Below, piece after piece: positions 44,349 through 53,757 of a stretch of 64,000 bases of DNA. The first letter of the stretch is position 1. The number at the start of each line of letters is the position of its first letter. Source of the stretch: Phycisphaerales bacterium. Its GTDB lineage: Bacteria; Planctomycetota; Phycisphaerae; Phycisphaerales; UBA1924. The position numbers were made by a program, and so were the translations under genes. The stretch is from NCBI GenBank assembly GCA_023382935.1, contig JAHDXL010000003.1, positions 124,001-188,000 of the forward strand. The letters are read 5' to 3'. Under the pieces are notes generated by a model that was not told where the DNA came from, did no database searches, and worked only from the letters and a program-made list of their open reading frames with translations.

Positions 44349-45530
44349 GTGAACGCATCATTGCCATCGCGTGACCGGATCGCCCGCGAGGCCTCGTCGG
44401 CCCTTCTTGCAGCCGCCGGTGGTCTCGGGCGCCATCAGGCCCTGGTCGGGTTCGACGGTTTCATCGACGTCATCATTCGCGTGGTCGACCGACGCCGGAC
44501 CATGGCCTACGACGACTTTGAGTCGATCCGCACCATCGGCGCCTTTGCCGAGCGGCTTGCCAGGGCTGCCGGCCGCAGCGCCAACGTCGAGTTCGTCACC
44601 AGCGAGAAGCGGTTCGGCGGCAACGGCCCGCTGCTGGCGGGGGCGCTTGGGCGCATGGGCCTCAGCACGACCTACATCGGGGCCGTCGGGCGCGATGACG
44701 AGCCGACGCGCCTGCACCCGCTCTTCGAGCCGTTCGCCGAACGCTGCCGGCAAGTGCTGCCGATCGCTCCGCCTTCGGTGACGGAGGCCTGCGAGTTTGA
44801 CGACGGCAAACTGATGTTCGGGCACGCGCACAACTCAACCCTGGTGACCTGGTCGCGCGTGCTGGAGGTTGTCGGGCTGGACCGTGTGCGCGCGCTGGTC
44901 GAGTCGGCGTCGCTGATCAGCATTGTCAACTGGACCATGCTGGGCGGGGTTGAGGGGATCTGGCAGGGGCTGATCACCAGTGTTTTCCCTCATGTGACGC
45001 CGCGCCGTCGCCGCGTGTTCATTGATCTTTCAGACCCGGCCAAACGCACCGACACAGACCTTGGGCGCGGGCTGGGGCTCGTTTCATCGTTGAATCAGTT
45101 TGCGGATGTCACGCTGGGACTCAACTTGGCGGAAAGTCAGCGCATTGCGAACGTTTTGGGGGTAGATGCCCCAGAGAGCGTGGAAGGGGCGGGGCATCAT
45201 GAGAGTGTGTGTCACGCTGCCGAGGCCATTCGAGGCGCAATGGGGATCGACACGGTGGTGATCCATCGTCGCGACGGGGCCGCAGGGGCGCGGGCTACGG
45301 AGAGCGCGGTGTGGTTTGATGGGCCATTCACCCGCAATCCTCAGTTATCGACCGGCGCGGGTGATCATTTCAATGCCGGGTTCGCCACGGCTCAAGTCCT
45401 CAATTTGGAAATATCTCAATGCTTGGCAGTTGCCTGCGCGACCAGCGGGCTGTATGTTCGTGAGGCGGTGAGTCCTTCGGTTCGGCGCGTTGCGTCGTTC
45501 CTCGAGGCTTTGCCGTCGCCGGAACATTAG
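44349..45530 (+). CDS. PfkB-family carbohydrate kinase
   Basis: A 393-residue sugar kinase. The N-terminal GFDGFIDVIIRVVDRR, the GGNGPLLAGALGRMGLSTTYIGAVG segment and the C-terminal STGAGDHFNAGFA, with the catalytic Asp, are PfkB hallmarks. The substrate cannot be assigned: the chain is longer than ribokinase, and its LASI...WTMLGG region suggests a distinct subfamily. GTG start without a strong Shine-Dalgarno site, possibly leaderless-like given the tight divergent arrangement with rdgB. Confidence 0.85.
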   Translation: MNASLPSRDRIAREASSALLAAAGGLGRHQALVGFDGFIDVIIRVVDRRRTMAYDDFESIRTIGAFAERLARAAGRSANVEFVTSEKRFGGNGPLLAGALGRMGLSTTYIGAVGRDDEPTRLHPLFEPFAERCRQVLPIAPPSVTEACEFDDGKLMFGHAHNSTLVTWSRVLEVVGLDRVRALVESASLISIVNWTMLGGVEGIWQGLITSVFPHVTPRRRRVFIDLSDPAKRTDTDLGRGLGLVSSLNQFADVTLGLNLAESQRIANVLGVDAPESVEGAGHHESVCHAAEAIRGAMGIDTVVIHRRDGAAGARATESAVWFDGPFTRNPQLSTGAGDHFNAGFATAQVLNLEISQCLAVACATSGLYVREAVSPSVRRVASFLEALPSPEH

Positions 45531-45690
45531 GATTTGGGGAGAATCGTGTTTTTGTCAGAGGCGACACCGTCGCGGCCCACCGAGCGCCACCTCGGCGCGA
45601 TCGCTCTGTGGTGCGCGGGCGCAAAAGATTCCTGCGATTGCAATAGTCGCGCGTGAGCGTCGTTGGAATCCAGGAGACCTTCTCGTCGTC

Positions 45691-45710
45691 ATCGGGGGTA
45701 AATCCCCGAT
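45691..45710. other. Hairpin before the sulfotransferase promoter
   Basis: ATCGGGG-GTAAAT-CCCCGAT, a seven-base perfect stem ending right at the candidate -35 box. It may terminate transcription from the PfkB gene or be a regulator site; the T-run after it is too short for a clear terminator call. Confidence 0.3.
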
Positions 45711-45740
45711 TTGACGTTGTGTAGGTGCGCTTGCGATTTT
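45711..45740 (+). promoter_or_regulatory. Candidate promoter of the TPR-sulfotransferase gene
   Basis: TTGACG followed after 18 bases by GATTTT, 43 bases before the ATG. The -35 box is good; the -10 box matches at only three positions. Confidence 0.25.
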
Positions 45741-45782
45741 GCCTCGGCTCAGGCACGCCGCTTCCCGCAAGGAGGTGCGGCA

Positions 45783-47279
45783 ATGAGCATCCAACCCAGC
45801 GAACTGCTCAGGCAGGCTGATCTCGCGATCAAGCGGCGCGATCATTTTGGCGGCGCCCGGCTGCTGGAGGAGTTCCTCAGGAAATATCCCAACGACATTC
45901 GCGCTCCGAAGGTGCGCGGGTCATTGGGCGAACTGCTGCTCAGCCTCGCCCGACATGACGAGGCCGCCGAACTGCTGGAGCGCTCGATCCGCGAGCAGGG
46001 CGAGTCCGTGCGTCTGCGCTTTCGGCTCGGGCAGGCCTATGGCTTTCTGGCTCGCACCGACGACGCCTTGGCGCAGTTGGATCGGGTGCTCGCACTGAAT
46101 CCCGATCACGAGGGCGCGATCGCGCGCCGGGCGGCCCTGTTCCAGTATCTGGGGCGCATCGAAGAAGCGGCCGAGGTGCTGGATGCCGCCTATGCGCGCG
46201 GGGTTTCGGGGTATCACATGGCGCACGCTTTCGCCGGGCTGGCGTCGCGTCTCTCGAAACGTCCCGAGGCCATCGCCCGGATCGAGCCGTACGTCCACGA
46301 TGCTTCGTTGCCCGTCCCGGTCCGGGCGGAACTGCTCTTCACGCTCGGGCGGCTCCACGATGGAGAGAAGCAGTACGACGAAGCATGGTCGGCCTATGCG
46401 CGCGCCAATGCGATGCTCAAGCCGCGCATCGACATCAGCCATGTGGATCAGGCCGTCGATGAAGTGATTGCAACCTACACGCGCGACGCCATCATTTCCA
46501 TGGAGAGGGCGGAGCGTTCGGCCGAGCGAGCCGTCCTGATCGTCGGCATGCCGCGTTCGGGCACGACGCTGCTCGAACAGATTCTCGGTGCTCACCCCGA
46601 CATCGTGCCGGCCGGTGAACTGCCCGCCCTGCCCAAGGCCGTCGCCTCGATTCCCGGTCGCATGCCGTCGAGTTTCATGCCACCGGTGAGGCGTGTTCGT
46701 GGCAATGCGCTCCGACGTGCCAATCAGATTTTCCTCGAAGCGATCGACGGCATCGACGTGCGGGCCGAGCGGGTGATCGACAAACTACCCGCCAACTACT
46801 GCTATCTCGGACTGCTGCCGGCTCTGTTGCCGGACGTGCATGTGATCCACTGCCAGCGCGACCCGCTTGATACCTGCGTGTCGTGTTTTTTCCGAAACTT
46901 CGCCGGACAGCACCTGGTTTACACCGATCTGACCTGGATCGGGCGCTGCTATCGCAACTACGTGCGCCTGATGCGGCATTGGCAAGAGGTGCTGGACGGC
47001 ATCCTGCCGATCCACAACGTCGACTATGCCGAGGTGGTCACGGACCTGGAGCCCTCCGCTCGCGCGATGGTCGCGGCCGTTGGTCTGCCGTTCGACAGGT
47101 CTTGCCTGCACTTCGAGAGGAAAAGGCGCATGGTCCCGACGCTGGAGCCCGAACAGGCCGGGCGCAACGTCTACGACTCGTCCATCGGTCGTTGGAGGAA
47201 CTACGAGAAGTACCTGGGACCGCTCATCGAGGCCCTGGGACCGGACTTGGTCACGCCCAACGCGCTGGAGCGGGCGTAA
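45783..47279 (+). CDS. TPR-repeat sulfotransferase family protein
   Basis: A 498-residue cytosolic protein. Residues about 1-235 are TPR repeats (LGELLLSLARHDEAAELLERS, LGQAYGFLARTDDALAQLDRVLALNP); about 250-490 is a sulfotransferase domain with the PAPS 5'-phosphosulfate loop VGMPRSGTTLLEQIL and the 3'-phosphate region CQRDPLDTCVSCFFRNF. Such TPR-sulfotransferases are common in planctomycetes, whose extracellular matter is often sulfated. The acceptor is unknown. ATG with an AAGGAGG site; the ALDH gene follows after nine bases. Confidence 0.85.
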   Translation: MSIQPSELLRQADLAIKRRDHFGGARLLEEFLRKYPNDIRAPKVRGSLGELLLSLARHDEAAELLERSIREQGESVRLRFRLGQAYGFLARTDDALAQLDRVLALNPDHEGAIARRAALFQYLGRIEEAAEVLDAAYARGVSGYHMAHAFAGLASRLSKRPEAIARIEPYVHDASLPVPVRAELLFTLGRLHDGEKQYDEAWSAYARANAMLKPRIDISHVDQAVDEVIATYTRDAIISMERAERSAERAVLIVGMPRSGTTLLEQILGAHPDIVPAGELPALPKAVASIPGRMPSSFMPPVRRVRGNALRRANQIFLEAIDGIDVRAERVIDKLPANYCYLGLLPALLPDVHVIHCQRDPLDTCVSCFFRNFAGQHLVYTDLTWIGRCYRNYVRLMRHWQEVLDGILPIHNVDYAEVVTDLEPSARAMVAAVGLPFDRSCLHFERKRRMVPTLEPEQAGRNVYDSSIGRWRNYEKYLGPLIEALGPDLVTPNALERA

Positions 47280-47288
47280 AGTTGCTCC

Positions 47289-48824
47289 ATGGCCCATCCA
47301 CTGCTCGAACGCCTGGGCATCGCCCGGCATCCACGCATTGTGTCGTCCGCGACGGAGTCCTCCGACACGATGGTCATCTCTTTCGCCCCGGCAACAGGCA
47401 AGCCGATCGCGGGAGTGAAACTTGACGACGCGGCTTCCTACGAGCAGGTCGCCTCTCAGGCCGTCGAAGCCTTCAGGCGGTGGCGCGAGGTACCGGCGCC
47501 AAAGCGCGGGCAGGTGGTGCGTGCCATCGGCGACGAACTGCGCCGGCAGATCGAACCGCTGGGCGAACTCGTGGCGCTGGAGGTCGGCAAGATCCGGGCC
47601 GAGGGCATCGGCGAGGTGCAGGAAACGGTCGACATCGCCGACTTTGCCGTCGGCCTGTCGCGGCAGTTGCACGGCATCACCATGCCCAGCGAACGCCCGC
47701 ACCATCGCATGTATGAGCAATGGCTTCCGCTCGGGCCGGTCGGCGTCATCACCGCGTTCAACTTTCCCAACGCGGTGTGGGGCTGGAACGCCATGCTCGC
47801 GGCCGTGTGCGGCGACGTCACCGTCTGGAAGCCCAGCCTGCTGGCGCCGCTGACCGCCCTCGCGACCAACAAGATTGCACAGGACGTGGCCGACGCGATG
47901 GGTCACCCAGGGGTCTTCACGCTGCTCATCGGCCACGATGACGCTGTGGGCAAGCGCATGGTCGCCGACAGGCGCTTCCCGCTGATCAGCGCGACCGGCT
48001 CGTGTCGGATGGGTCGCGCCGTGGGCCAGGCGGTCGCGGCGCGATTGGGGCGCTGCCTGCTCGAACTGGGCGGCAACAACGGCATCATCATCGAGCCGGA
48101 CGCGGATCTTGACCTGGCGATCAAGAGCGTGGTGTTCGGGGCCGTTGGCACCTGCGGGCAGCGCTGCACCACCACGCGGCGGCTCTTCGTGCACGAGTCG
48201 ATCGCCGACAGGGTGGTCGAGAAACTGGCGGCAGCCTATCGGACCATCCGCATCGGCGACCCGCTCGATGCGAGCACTCTGGTCGGCCCCCTGATCAACG
48301 AGGCGTCGGTGCAGGGCTTTGAGAAGGCCATTGCGACCGCACGTCGGCAGGGCGGCACCGTGGTGGTGGGAGGTTCGCGCGTCGCGGCGGTTGACCTGCC
48401 CGAGGCGCTGCGCGGGGGGCATTACGTCCAGCCTACCATCATTCGCGCGAACGGCGCGCTGCCGATCGCGATGGAGGAAACGTTCGCACCCATCCTCTAC
48501 GTATTCACATATGAACGGCTCGACGAGGCGCTGGCCATGCACAACAGTGTCGATCAAGGGCTCAGTTCGGCCATCTTCACCAACTCGGTTCGTTCGGCCG
48601 AACGATTCCTGGCCCCGTCGGGCGCCGGCAGCGACTGCGGCCTGGCCTATGTGAACCTCGGAACGAGCGGTGCGGAGATCGGTGGAGCCTTCGGAGGCGA
48701 GAAGGACACCGGGGGCGGTCGGGAATCAGGCTCCGATGCATGGAAGGCGTACATGCGCCGCCAGACATGCACGATCAACTTTGGAGAGCAGTTTGCTTTG
48801 GCCCAGGGGATACGCTTTGAGTGA
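47289..48824 (+). CDS. ALDH7-family aldehyde dehydrogenase (aminoadipate-semialdehyde type)
   Basis: A 511-residue NAD(P)+-dependent aldehyde dehydrogenase. Catalytic Cys is C293 in GTCGQRCTTTRRL; the general-base Glu is E259 in LLELGGNNGI. The ending VNLGTSGAEIGGAFGGEKDT, then GGGRESGSDAWKAYMRRQ, is the ALDH7 signature, so alpha-aminoadipate semialdehyde/piperideine-6-carboxylate is the likely substrate, which points to lysine degradation. FNFPNAVWGWNAM is the conserved core. It starts nine bases after the sulfotransferase stop and overlaps rpiA by eight bases. Confidence 0.9.
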   Translation: MAHPLLERLGIARHPRIVSSATESSDTMVISFAPATGKPIAGVKLDDAASYEQVASQAVEAFRRWREVPAPKRGQVVRAIGDELRRQIEPLGELVALEVGKIRAEGIGEVQETVDIADFAVGLSRQLHGITMPSERPHHRMYEQWLPLGPVGVITAFNFPNAVWGWNAMLAAVCGDVTVWKPSLLAPLTALATNKIAQDVADAMGHPGVFTLLIGHDDAVGKRMVADRRFPLISATGSCRMGRAVGQAVAARLGRCLLELGGNNGIIIEPDADLDLAIKSVVFGAVGTCGQRCTTTRRLFVHESIADRVVEKLAAAYRTIRIGDPLDASTLVGPLINEASVQGFEKAIATARRQGGTVVVGGSRVAAVDLPEALRGGHYVQPTIIRANGALPIAMEETFAPILYVFTYERLDEALAMHNSVDQGLSSAIFTNSVRSAERFLAPSGAGSDCGLAYVNLGTSGAEIGGAFGGEKDTGGGRESGSDAWKAYMRRQTCTINFGEQFALAQGIRFE

Positions 48825-49503
48825 GCAAGAAGTCGGCGACGCGCTGGCGCAGGCGGCCGTTGCGAACATCGTCTCCGGTATGCTGGTCGGTCTGGGCGCG
48901 GGTCGAACAGCCGCACGGGGCGTGCGTGCTCTCGCCGAGCGAGTCCGCGAGGACAAACTCGACGTGCGCTGCGTGGCCGCCAGCAACGCCACCGAGGCCC
49001 TGGCACGCGACCTGGGGCTGGCCCTCGTCGACTTCGCTATGGTCGAGGAACTCGACGTCCTTATCGACGGCGCCGACGAGATCGACCGGCAGATGCGCGT
49101 CATGAAGGGCTCACGCGGCGCCATGACCCGCGAACGCATGCTCGCCTGGGCCAGCCGTCATCGCATCTTCATGGTTGAACAGAACAAGGTATCTCCGAAA
49201 ATCGGCACCCTCTGCTCGCTGCCCATCGCCCTGATGGCTTTCGGGCTGTCTTCCACACGCCGAGCCATTCGCGAACTTGGCCTCAACGGCGTATGCCGGC
49301 GCGACCTGGACGGCAAACTGTTCATCACCGATAACGGCAATCTGGTGCTCGACGTCAACTTGTCGGGCGATGAAGACCTGCAGACCCTGGCAGCCGAACT
49401 GAACGACCTGCCCGGGGTGATCGACCACGGGCTGTTCCTAACCGAAGCCGACATCATCCTGATTGACCATCGCGGACAACTCGAAGTGCTCGAACGCCGC
49501 TGA
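48817..49503 (+). CDS. rpiA: Ribose-5-phosphate isomerase A
   Basis: A 228-residue isomerase interconverting ribose 5-phosphate and ribulose 5-phosphate. Signatures: MLVGLGAGRTAARGVRAL, the acidic site VLIDGADEIDRQM and, in the C-terminal half, FITDNGNLVLDVN and LPGVIDHGLFL. Two parts depart from the standard: the phosphate loop GxGSGSTA is GLGAGRTA, and the usual K-G-G-G-A-A-L is K-G-S-R-G-A-M. The TTG start lies within the end of the ALDH gene after a GGGG site; no ATG is near. Function is likely but the loop changes deserve a look. Confidence 0.88.
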   Translation: MSEQEVGDALAQAAVANIVSGMLVGLGAGRTAARGVRALAERVREDKLDVRCVAASNATEALARDLGLALVDFAMVEELDVLIDGADEIDRQMRVMKGSRGAMTRERMLAWASRHRIFMVEQNKVSPKIGTLCSLPIALMAFGLSSTRRAIRELGLNGVCRRDLDGKLFITDNGNLVLDVNLSGDEDLQTLAAELNDLPGVIDHGLFLTEADIILIDHRGQLEVLERR

Positions 49504-49648
49504 GACCCGCTCCGAGAGGCCCCCACTCTGCCCCCGGGGGCTCGTCGGACCCCGGCGCCCCGGGAATATTCAATACCGGGCATTGTATTTGTTGTAACAG
49601 ATATCGAGACCTCTGTCAGCAAGATTGTCGAAACGGAGAAACTGATCC

Positions 49649-50296
49649 ATGATTCGCAAGACTACGGTGTTTGCTGCCTCCCTGTTCGTCCTGGGCCTCG
49701 GCTCGGCCGCGCTGCTCGCCGGCGCCGGCTCGGCCCCCTCTGCCCCCGCCGTCGCCACCGCCGCCCGTGCCGACTCCTACAAGATCGACGCGGTGCATTC
49801 GGCCGTCCTCTTTCGCATCAACCACGTCGGCGCGGGCGTGTTCTGGGGGCGCTTCAACAAGATCGATGGCGACTTCTTCATCGATCCGGCCAAGCCCGAG
49901 ACCTCGTACTTCAAGGTCACCATCCCCATCGCCAGCGTCGACACCGCCAACGAAAAGCGCGATGAGCACCTGCGGTCGGGCGACTTCTTCAACGCACGCC
50001 AGTATCCCACGGCCTCCTTCCAGAGCACGAGCATCACCGGTACCTCCGAAGAAAACGTCTTCGAACTCAAGGGCGACCTGACGCTCATGGGCGAAACACG
50101 GCCCATCACCGCCCGCCTGCTCTTCGGCGGCAATGGCACCATGCAGGGCAAGGCAATTCAGGGGTTTGAAGCCGACTTCACCATCAAGCGCGCTGACTTC
50201 GGCATCTCCACCTATCTCGCGCCCGACGGCGGGAACGGGGGCGCGCTGGGCAATGACGTTCGCATCATCGTCGCCGGCGAGGGCGTGAAGCAGTAA
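49649..50296 (+). CDS. YceI-family periplasmic lipid-binding-like protein
   Basis: A 215-residue exported protein: signal peptide (LFVLGLGSAALLAGAG), a short Ala-rich linker, then a YceI lipocalin-like barrel (YKIDAVHSAVLFRINHVGAG; GRFNKIDGDFFID; VDTANEKRDEHLRSGDFFNARQYPTASF; KGDLTLMGETRPI; FTIKRADFGIS). YceI proteins bind polyisoprenoid-type lipids. The upstream 145 bases contain an AT-rich patch (about 49567-49610) likely to hold its promoter. ATG with a GGAG site. Confidence 0.93.
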   Translation: MIRKTTVFAASLFVLGLGSAALLAGAGSAPSAPAVATAARADSYKIDAVHSAVLFRINHVGAGVFWGRFNKIDGDFFIDPAKPETSYFKVTIPIASVDTANEKRDEHLRSGDFFNARQYPTASFQSTSITGTSEENVFELKGDLTLMGETRPITARLLFGGNGTMQGKAIQGFEADFTIKRADFGISTYLAPDGGNGGALGNDVRIIVAGEGVKQ

Positions 50297-50320
50297 GTCT
50301 CATCTCGTTCGGAGCCGATC

Positions 50321-51268
50321 ATGGGTCCGCGCGAAATCCTCCTCTCGGCCTTCGTTCCAGGCCTGGCCGCTGTGGTGTTACTCGCCCCTGTGGCCTTTTT
50401 CCTGCGCCATCGCGGTCGCACCGAGGCCTCGGCCGGGTGCCACCACTCGCTGTCTTCGGCGCAGTGGTGCAGCACGCGTCTCCTTGGAGCATTTTTCGTT
50501 CTCCTTCTCGTCGGCGGCACGCTACTCGGCTCCTACGCATGGCAGACGCGCCTTGACCTGTGGCCCAGGCAGGCGCAGTACCGCTTTCCGCTCGTCTCCA
50601 TCGCCGCCGGACTGCTCGGGCTGGCGACCGCGCTTCTTCCAATCTTCCGCAGGCCGGCGTTGCTTGCGCCGCTCTCGGCCCTGGCCGGCGGATTTGTCGC
50701 GTGGATCTTCCTTTCGCTCCTGCACGAGAGCCTGATCTCCGAGACCATGCGCTGGGTGTGGATCAGTGTCTCGGCGCTGCTCACCGTGCTGCACGCGCTC
50801 ACACTCGATCGGGTGACCTCGTCGCTGCCCGGCTGCCTGGGGCCGGTGCTGCTTTCCGCCCTCGCAGGGACGATCGCCCTGGGTGCGACGATGAACTTCG
50901 CCAACGCGCCGCTGGTGCTCGGACCCGCTGCGGCCGTCACCGGCGGCGCTGTCGTCGCCGCCCTGATCCACCCTGGGCTCGCCATGGCGCACGGCGCCGG
51001 CGCATCCACCGCGGTGCTTATCGCCGGAACCGTCGTCTTTGCCCACTGGTTCGGCGATCGTGAACGCTGGCTGATGTACGCCCTGCTCATGGCCGCTCCG
51101 CTCGCGACGGGCGTGTCGCTTCTTCCACTCCTGGTGCGGCGAGGCCCGATGGTGCGCTTCATTGCGGCCGCGGCTCCGGCGCTCGCACTGGCCGGCCTCC
51201 AAGCCGCCCGAGCCATTCCGCCGCTGATTGAGAGCATGAGCGCGCCCGCCGACGGGTATGACGACTGA
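50321..51268 (+). CDS. Polytopic membrane protein of unknown function
   Basis: A 315-residue protein with about eight to nine hydrophobic helices and short loops; no recognised family. A short Cys/His-containing loop (AGCHHSLSSAQWCSTR) lies between helices 1 and 2. ATG follows the YceI stop by 24 bases, so the two may be co-transcribed. Nothing in the sequence indicates a substrate. Confidence 0.65.
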   Translation: MGPREILLSAFVPGLAAVVLLAPVAFFLRHRGRTEASAGCHHSLSSAQWCSTRLLGAFFVLLLVGGTLLGSYAWQTRLDLWPRQAQYRFPLVSIAAGLLGLATALLPIFRRPALLAPLSALAGGFVAWIFLSLLHESLISETMRWVWISVSALLTVLHALTLDRVTSSLPGCLGPVLLSALAGTIALGATMNFANAPLVLGPAAAVTGGAVVAALIHPGLAMAHGAGASTAVLIAGTVVFAHWFGDRERWLMYALLMAAPLATGVSLLPLLVRRGPMVRFIAAAAPALALAGLQAARAIPPLIESMSAPADGYDD

Positions 51269-51291
51269 CCCCGTGGGTGTACACTGTGCGC

Positions 51292-51699
51292 ATGGTGCGT
51301 GAACTGACGATCGACACGCCCGGCCGCGGGCTGCACGAGATTACCAACCTCGTCGCCGCAGTCGTCCGCGACGCACGCCTCTCCGAGGGCCTCTGCACCG
51401 CCTTCGTTCGCCATACGTCGTGCAGTTTGACAATTCAGGAGAATGCCGACCCCTCGGCCCGGCGCGACCTCGAAGGCTGGCTCAGCAGGCTTGTCCCCGA
51501 GCACGACCCGCTGTACACGCATACAGCCGAAGGGCCCGACGACATGCCCAGCCACATCAAGAGCGCGCTCACCAACGTGTCCCTCTCCATTCCGATCATC
51601 GGTGGCACCCTCGCGCTGGGCACCTGGCAGGGGATTTATCTCTGGGAACACCGCCGCAGTCCGCACGCGCGCCGCGTCATTGTTTACGTGGGAGCCTGA
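51292..51699 (+). CDS. YjbQ/UPF0047-family protein
   Basis: A 135-residue protein of the YjbQ family, members of which show weak thiamine-phosphate synthase activity. Signatures: RGLHEITNLVAAVV, AFVRHTSCSLTIQENADP and the metal/phosphate site DDMPSHIKSALTNVSLSIPI, ending GTWQGIYLWEHR. The ATG at 51292 fits the family start (MVRELTI); a GTG 15 bases upstream is also in frame. The GNAT gene follows after two bases. Confidence 0.9.
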   Translation: MVRELTIDTPGRGLHEITNLVAAVVRDARLSEGLCTAFVRHTSCSLTIQENADPSARRDLEGWLSRLVPEHDPLYTHTAEGPDDMPSHIKSALTNVSLSIPIIGGTLALGTWQGIYLWEHRRSPHARRVIVYVGA

Positions 51700-51701
51700 C
51701 C

Positions 51702-52316
51702 ATGGCCGCCAGTTCCTCGGGCACAACTAAGAACGAGGCCGCCCCGGAGCAGCGCCAGCCTGTGGCCGTCGGCAAACTCGTGCTGCTGCGCTTTCCAGAG
51801 GAAGCAGATCGGGCCGCGTATATCGCGCTGCGCCGCGAGAGCCGTGCGTTTCTCGAGCCGTGGGAGCCGCTGCCGCGGCCAGGGCTCGACCCGTGGGGCG
51901 ACAGCGGTTTTGACCGCGAACTGCAACTGGCCGACACCGAGCACACCAGGCGCCTGCTCATCTGCCGCAAGACCGACGGTTTGATCGTCGGGCGACTGGG
52001 CATTTCCGGCATCGAGCGCGGCATCCTGCAGACCTGTCACTTGGGCTATTGGATCGGCGCGGCGCATGTCAGACGGGGATACTGCACCGAAGCCGTGCGC
52101 CTGGCGCTGGGCTATGTCTTCACAGCCTTGAAACTGCACCGCGTCGAGGTGAATCTCCAGCCCGACAACGTTGCTTCGCGCGGCGTCGCCATCGCGGCCG
52201 GCCTGAAGCAGGAGGGTTACTCACCCCGCTACATCAAGATCCGCGGCCAATGGAAAGACCACGAACGTTGGGCGATCACCATCGAAGACTGGTGCGAGCA
52301 CGGTCAGCGTTCTTGA
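51702..52316 (+). CDS. GNAT-family N-acetyltransferase (RimJ/RimL type)
   Basis: A 204-residue acetyltransferase. The acetyl-CoA region reads HLGYWIGAAHVRRGYCTEAVRLALGYVF, with R/Q-x-x-G/A replaced by R-R-G-Y-C, and the ending VEVNLQPDNVASRGVAIAAGLKQEGYSPRYIKIRGQWKDHERWAI is typical for ribosomal-protein alanine acetyltransferases of the RimJ/L kind. About 25 extra N-terminal residues are low complexity. Coupled to yjbQ by closeness. Confidence 0.88.
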   Translation: MAASSSGTTKNEAAPEQRQPVAVGKLVLLRFPEEADRAAYIALRRESRAFLEPWEPLPRPGLDPWGDSGFDRELQLADTEHTRRLLICRKTDGLIVGRLGISGIERGILQTCHLGYWIGAAHVRRGYCTEAVRLALGYVFTALKLHRVEVNLQPDNVASRGVAIAAGLKQEGYSPRYIKIRGQWKDHERWAITIEDWCEHGQRS

Positions 52317-52392
52317 CCTGAACAGATGCTTGAATCCCCCCCCCGGGGGTGGGTAAGATCGCCGACGTGCTGGCATCGAAGGAGCCGTCGAA

Positions 52393-53757
52393 ATGACCAA
52401 GGCGACACTGGGCGTCGCTTGCTTATCGGTCCTGTTCGCAGGTGTCGCGCTGGCTGGACCCGACTCAACCAGCGTGTCCCGCTCCATCCCCGGCTCATCC
52501 TTGCTGGTGGACTATACCGGCGACTGTCATGTCACGGACACAGACGTCGGTGTGGCGGCATTGCTCCAACTGTCACTCTCATCCATCGGCGACGAGGACG
52601 CCGACGGCCAGATCACGATCAGTGACAAGATCATCGCCTTGCAAGAACTCATCCTCAAGAGTTATGGCGATGTCAACGGCGACGGAGTGATTGATATTAG
52701 TGACATGGCGCAGGCGGTCCGGGACGTCCAATCCTCTGCGGACGGCCTGTCGTCTGACGCCAACACGGACGGACAGGTCGATGCGATCGATGTTCTCTAC
52801 ATCGCCAGTTCACTGGGTGGGGGTGTTCCATCCGAAGGCCGTCTGAGCACGGTCGCCAACGCCTTATATCGAGTAATGTCCCAGATTGAGGCCGAGGGCG
52901 GCATCAACACATTCATCAGCAGCGAGACCTGCGTGGCTGGCGATGATCCGTGCGCCAACGACCTGGGCCCCGAGAGTCATCGTGTGACGATTTCCGATTC
53001 GTGGTATGTTCCGGCTGGCAATCACACGCGCGCGGTGAGTGCCAAGTGGCCCGCGAACCACTCATACGCCCTCTCGAAGTCGTGGGACATGTACGAACAC
53101 CAGGTTCAACTGAGCAAAGAAACCCAGTGGCCTGCCAACCACGACGGTAAGTTCTCCCGCACCTGGAGCAGGCGCCCGAATGATGGCTGGGATCATGACC
53201 ATGACCTGGCCCTCTCGCTGGCCCACCCGCAAGAACACTCCGTTGATCGCAGCAAACTGTGGAGTTATGCGCCAGGTCACCTTTACTCGCGAAGCCAGAC
53301 TTGGCCGACCGACCCCATGGAGCATGAAGTTCACGCATCCTGGACTTGGCCTCCAAATCACATCTATGACATTTCGCGCGACGGCGGCGTGTCGAGCCAC
53401 CAGTACGAGTTTTCTCGGCACGACTGGCCGGGTAATCACGCAGTCAATCGATCGCAGGATTGGCCGCCGTCTCATACCTATCGCGTGTCCCAAACTTGGG
53501 CGCCGGGTCACAGCGACCCATGGAGTTTCCGCTGGCCACCCACGCATCAGGCGCTGGTTTCCAGCACATGGAATCCCGACTCATATCCCATCGGGTGGCC
53601 TCCGAATCACGCGCAGGCCTGTTCCGACCAACAGAACGAACCCGGTCCCTGGGACCAGTTCTGGCCTCAGAATCACACGCGATGGGATTCAATGCGCGAT
53701 ATTCTCGATCTCGTGCCGCCACTCTTGCCCGATCAGTGGTGGCCGTTGGGCAATTGA
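52393..53757 (+). CDS. Secreted EF-hand/dockerin protein with WPxNH dodecapeptide repeats
   Basis: A 454-residue exported protein: signal peptide (LSVLFAGVALAGP), then four calcium-loop repeats of dockerin/EF-hand type (DYTGDCHVTDTDV; DEDADGQITISD; DVNGDGVIDISD; DANTDGQVDAID) over about 40-140, a helix-rich linker, and from S201 to about 432 some 15-16 imperfect copies of a repeat with consensus S-x-x-W-P-x-N-H-x4. Best units are WPANHSYALS, WPPNHIYDIS, WPGNHAVNRS, WPPSHTYRVS. The family of this repeat is unknown to me. ATG with a GGAG site. Its stop overlaps the next ATG by one base (TGATG), and the next gene carries two copies of the same repeat. Confidence 0.8.
   Translation: MTKATLGVACLSVLFAGVALAGPDSTSVSRSIPGSSLLVDYTGDCHVTDTDVGVAALLQLSLSSIGDEDADGQITISDKIIALQELILKSYGDVNGDGVIDISDMAQAVRDVQSSADGLSSDANTDGQVDAIDVLYIASSLGGGVPSEGRLSTVANALYRVMSQIEAEGGINTFISSETCVAGDDPCANDLGPESHRVTISDSWYVPAGNHTRAVSAKWPANHSYALSKSWDMYEHQVQLSKETQWPANHDGKFSRTWSRRPNDGWDHDHDLALSLAHPQEHSVDRSKLWSYAPGHLYSRSQTWPTDPMEHEVHASWTWPPNHIYDISRDGGVSSHQYEFSRHDWPGNHAVNRSQDWPPSHTYRVSQTWAPGHSDPWSFRWPPTHQALVSSTWNPDSYPIGWPPNHAQACSDQQNEPGPWDQFWPQNHTRWDSMRDILDLVPPLLPDQWWPLGN
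52993..53688 (+). repeat. Array of about 16 WPxNH dodecapeptide repeats
   Basis: Codons for an imperfect 12-residue repeat S-x-x-W-P-x-N-H-x-x-x-x; some units are stretched to 14-22 residues. The repeat is at protein level; DNA copies are diverged, so it is old rather than a recent expansion. Confidence 0.75.

Noticed and set aside
49504-49648. Promoter of the YceI gene
   Set aside because: The AT-rich patch is suggestive but no hexamer pair with good spacing was found, so no exact site is claimed.
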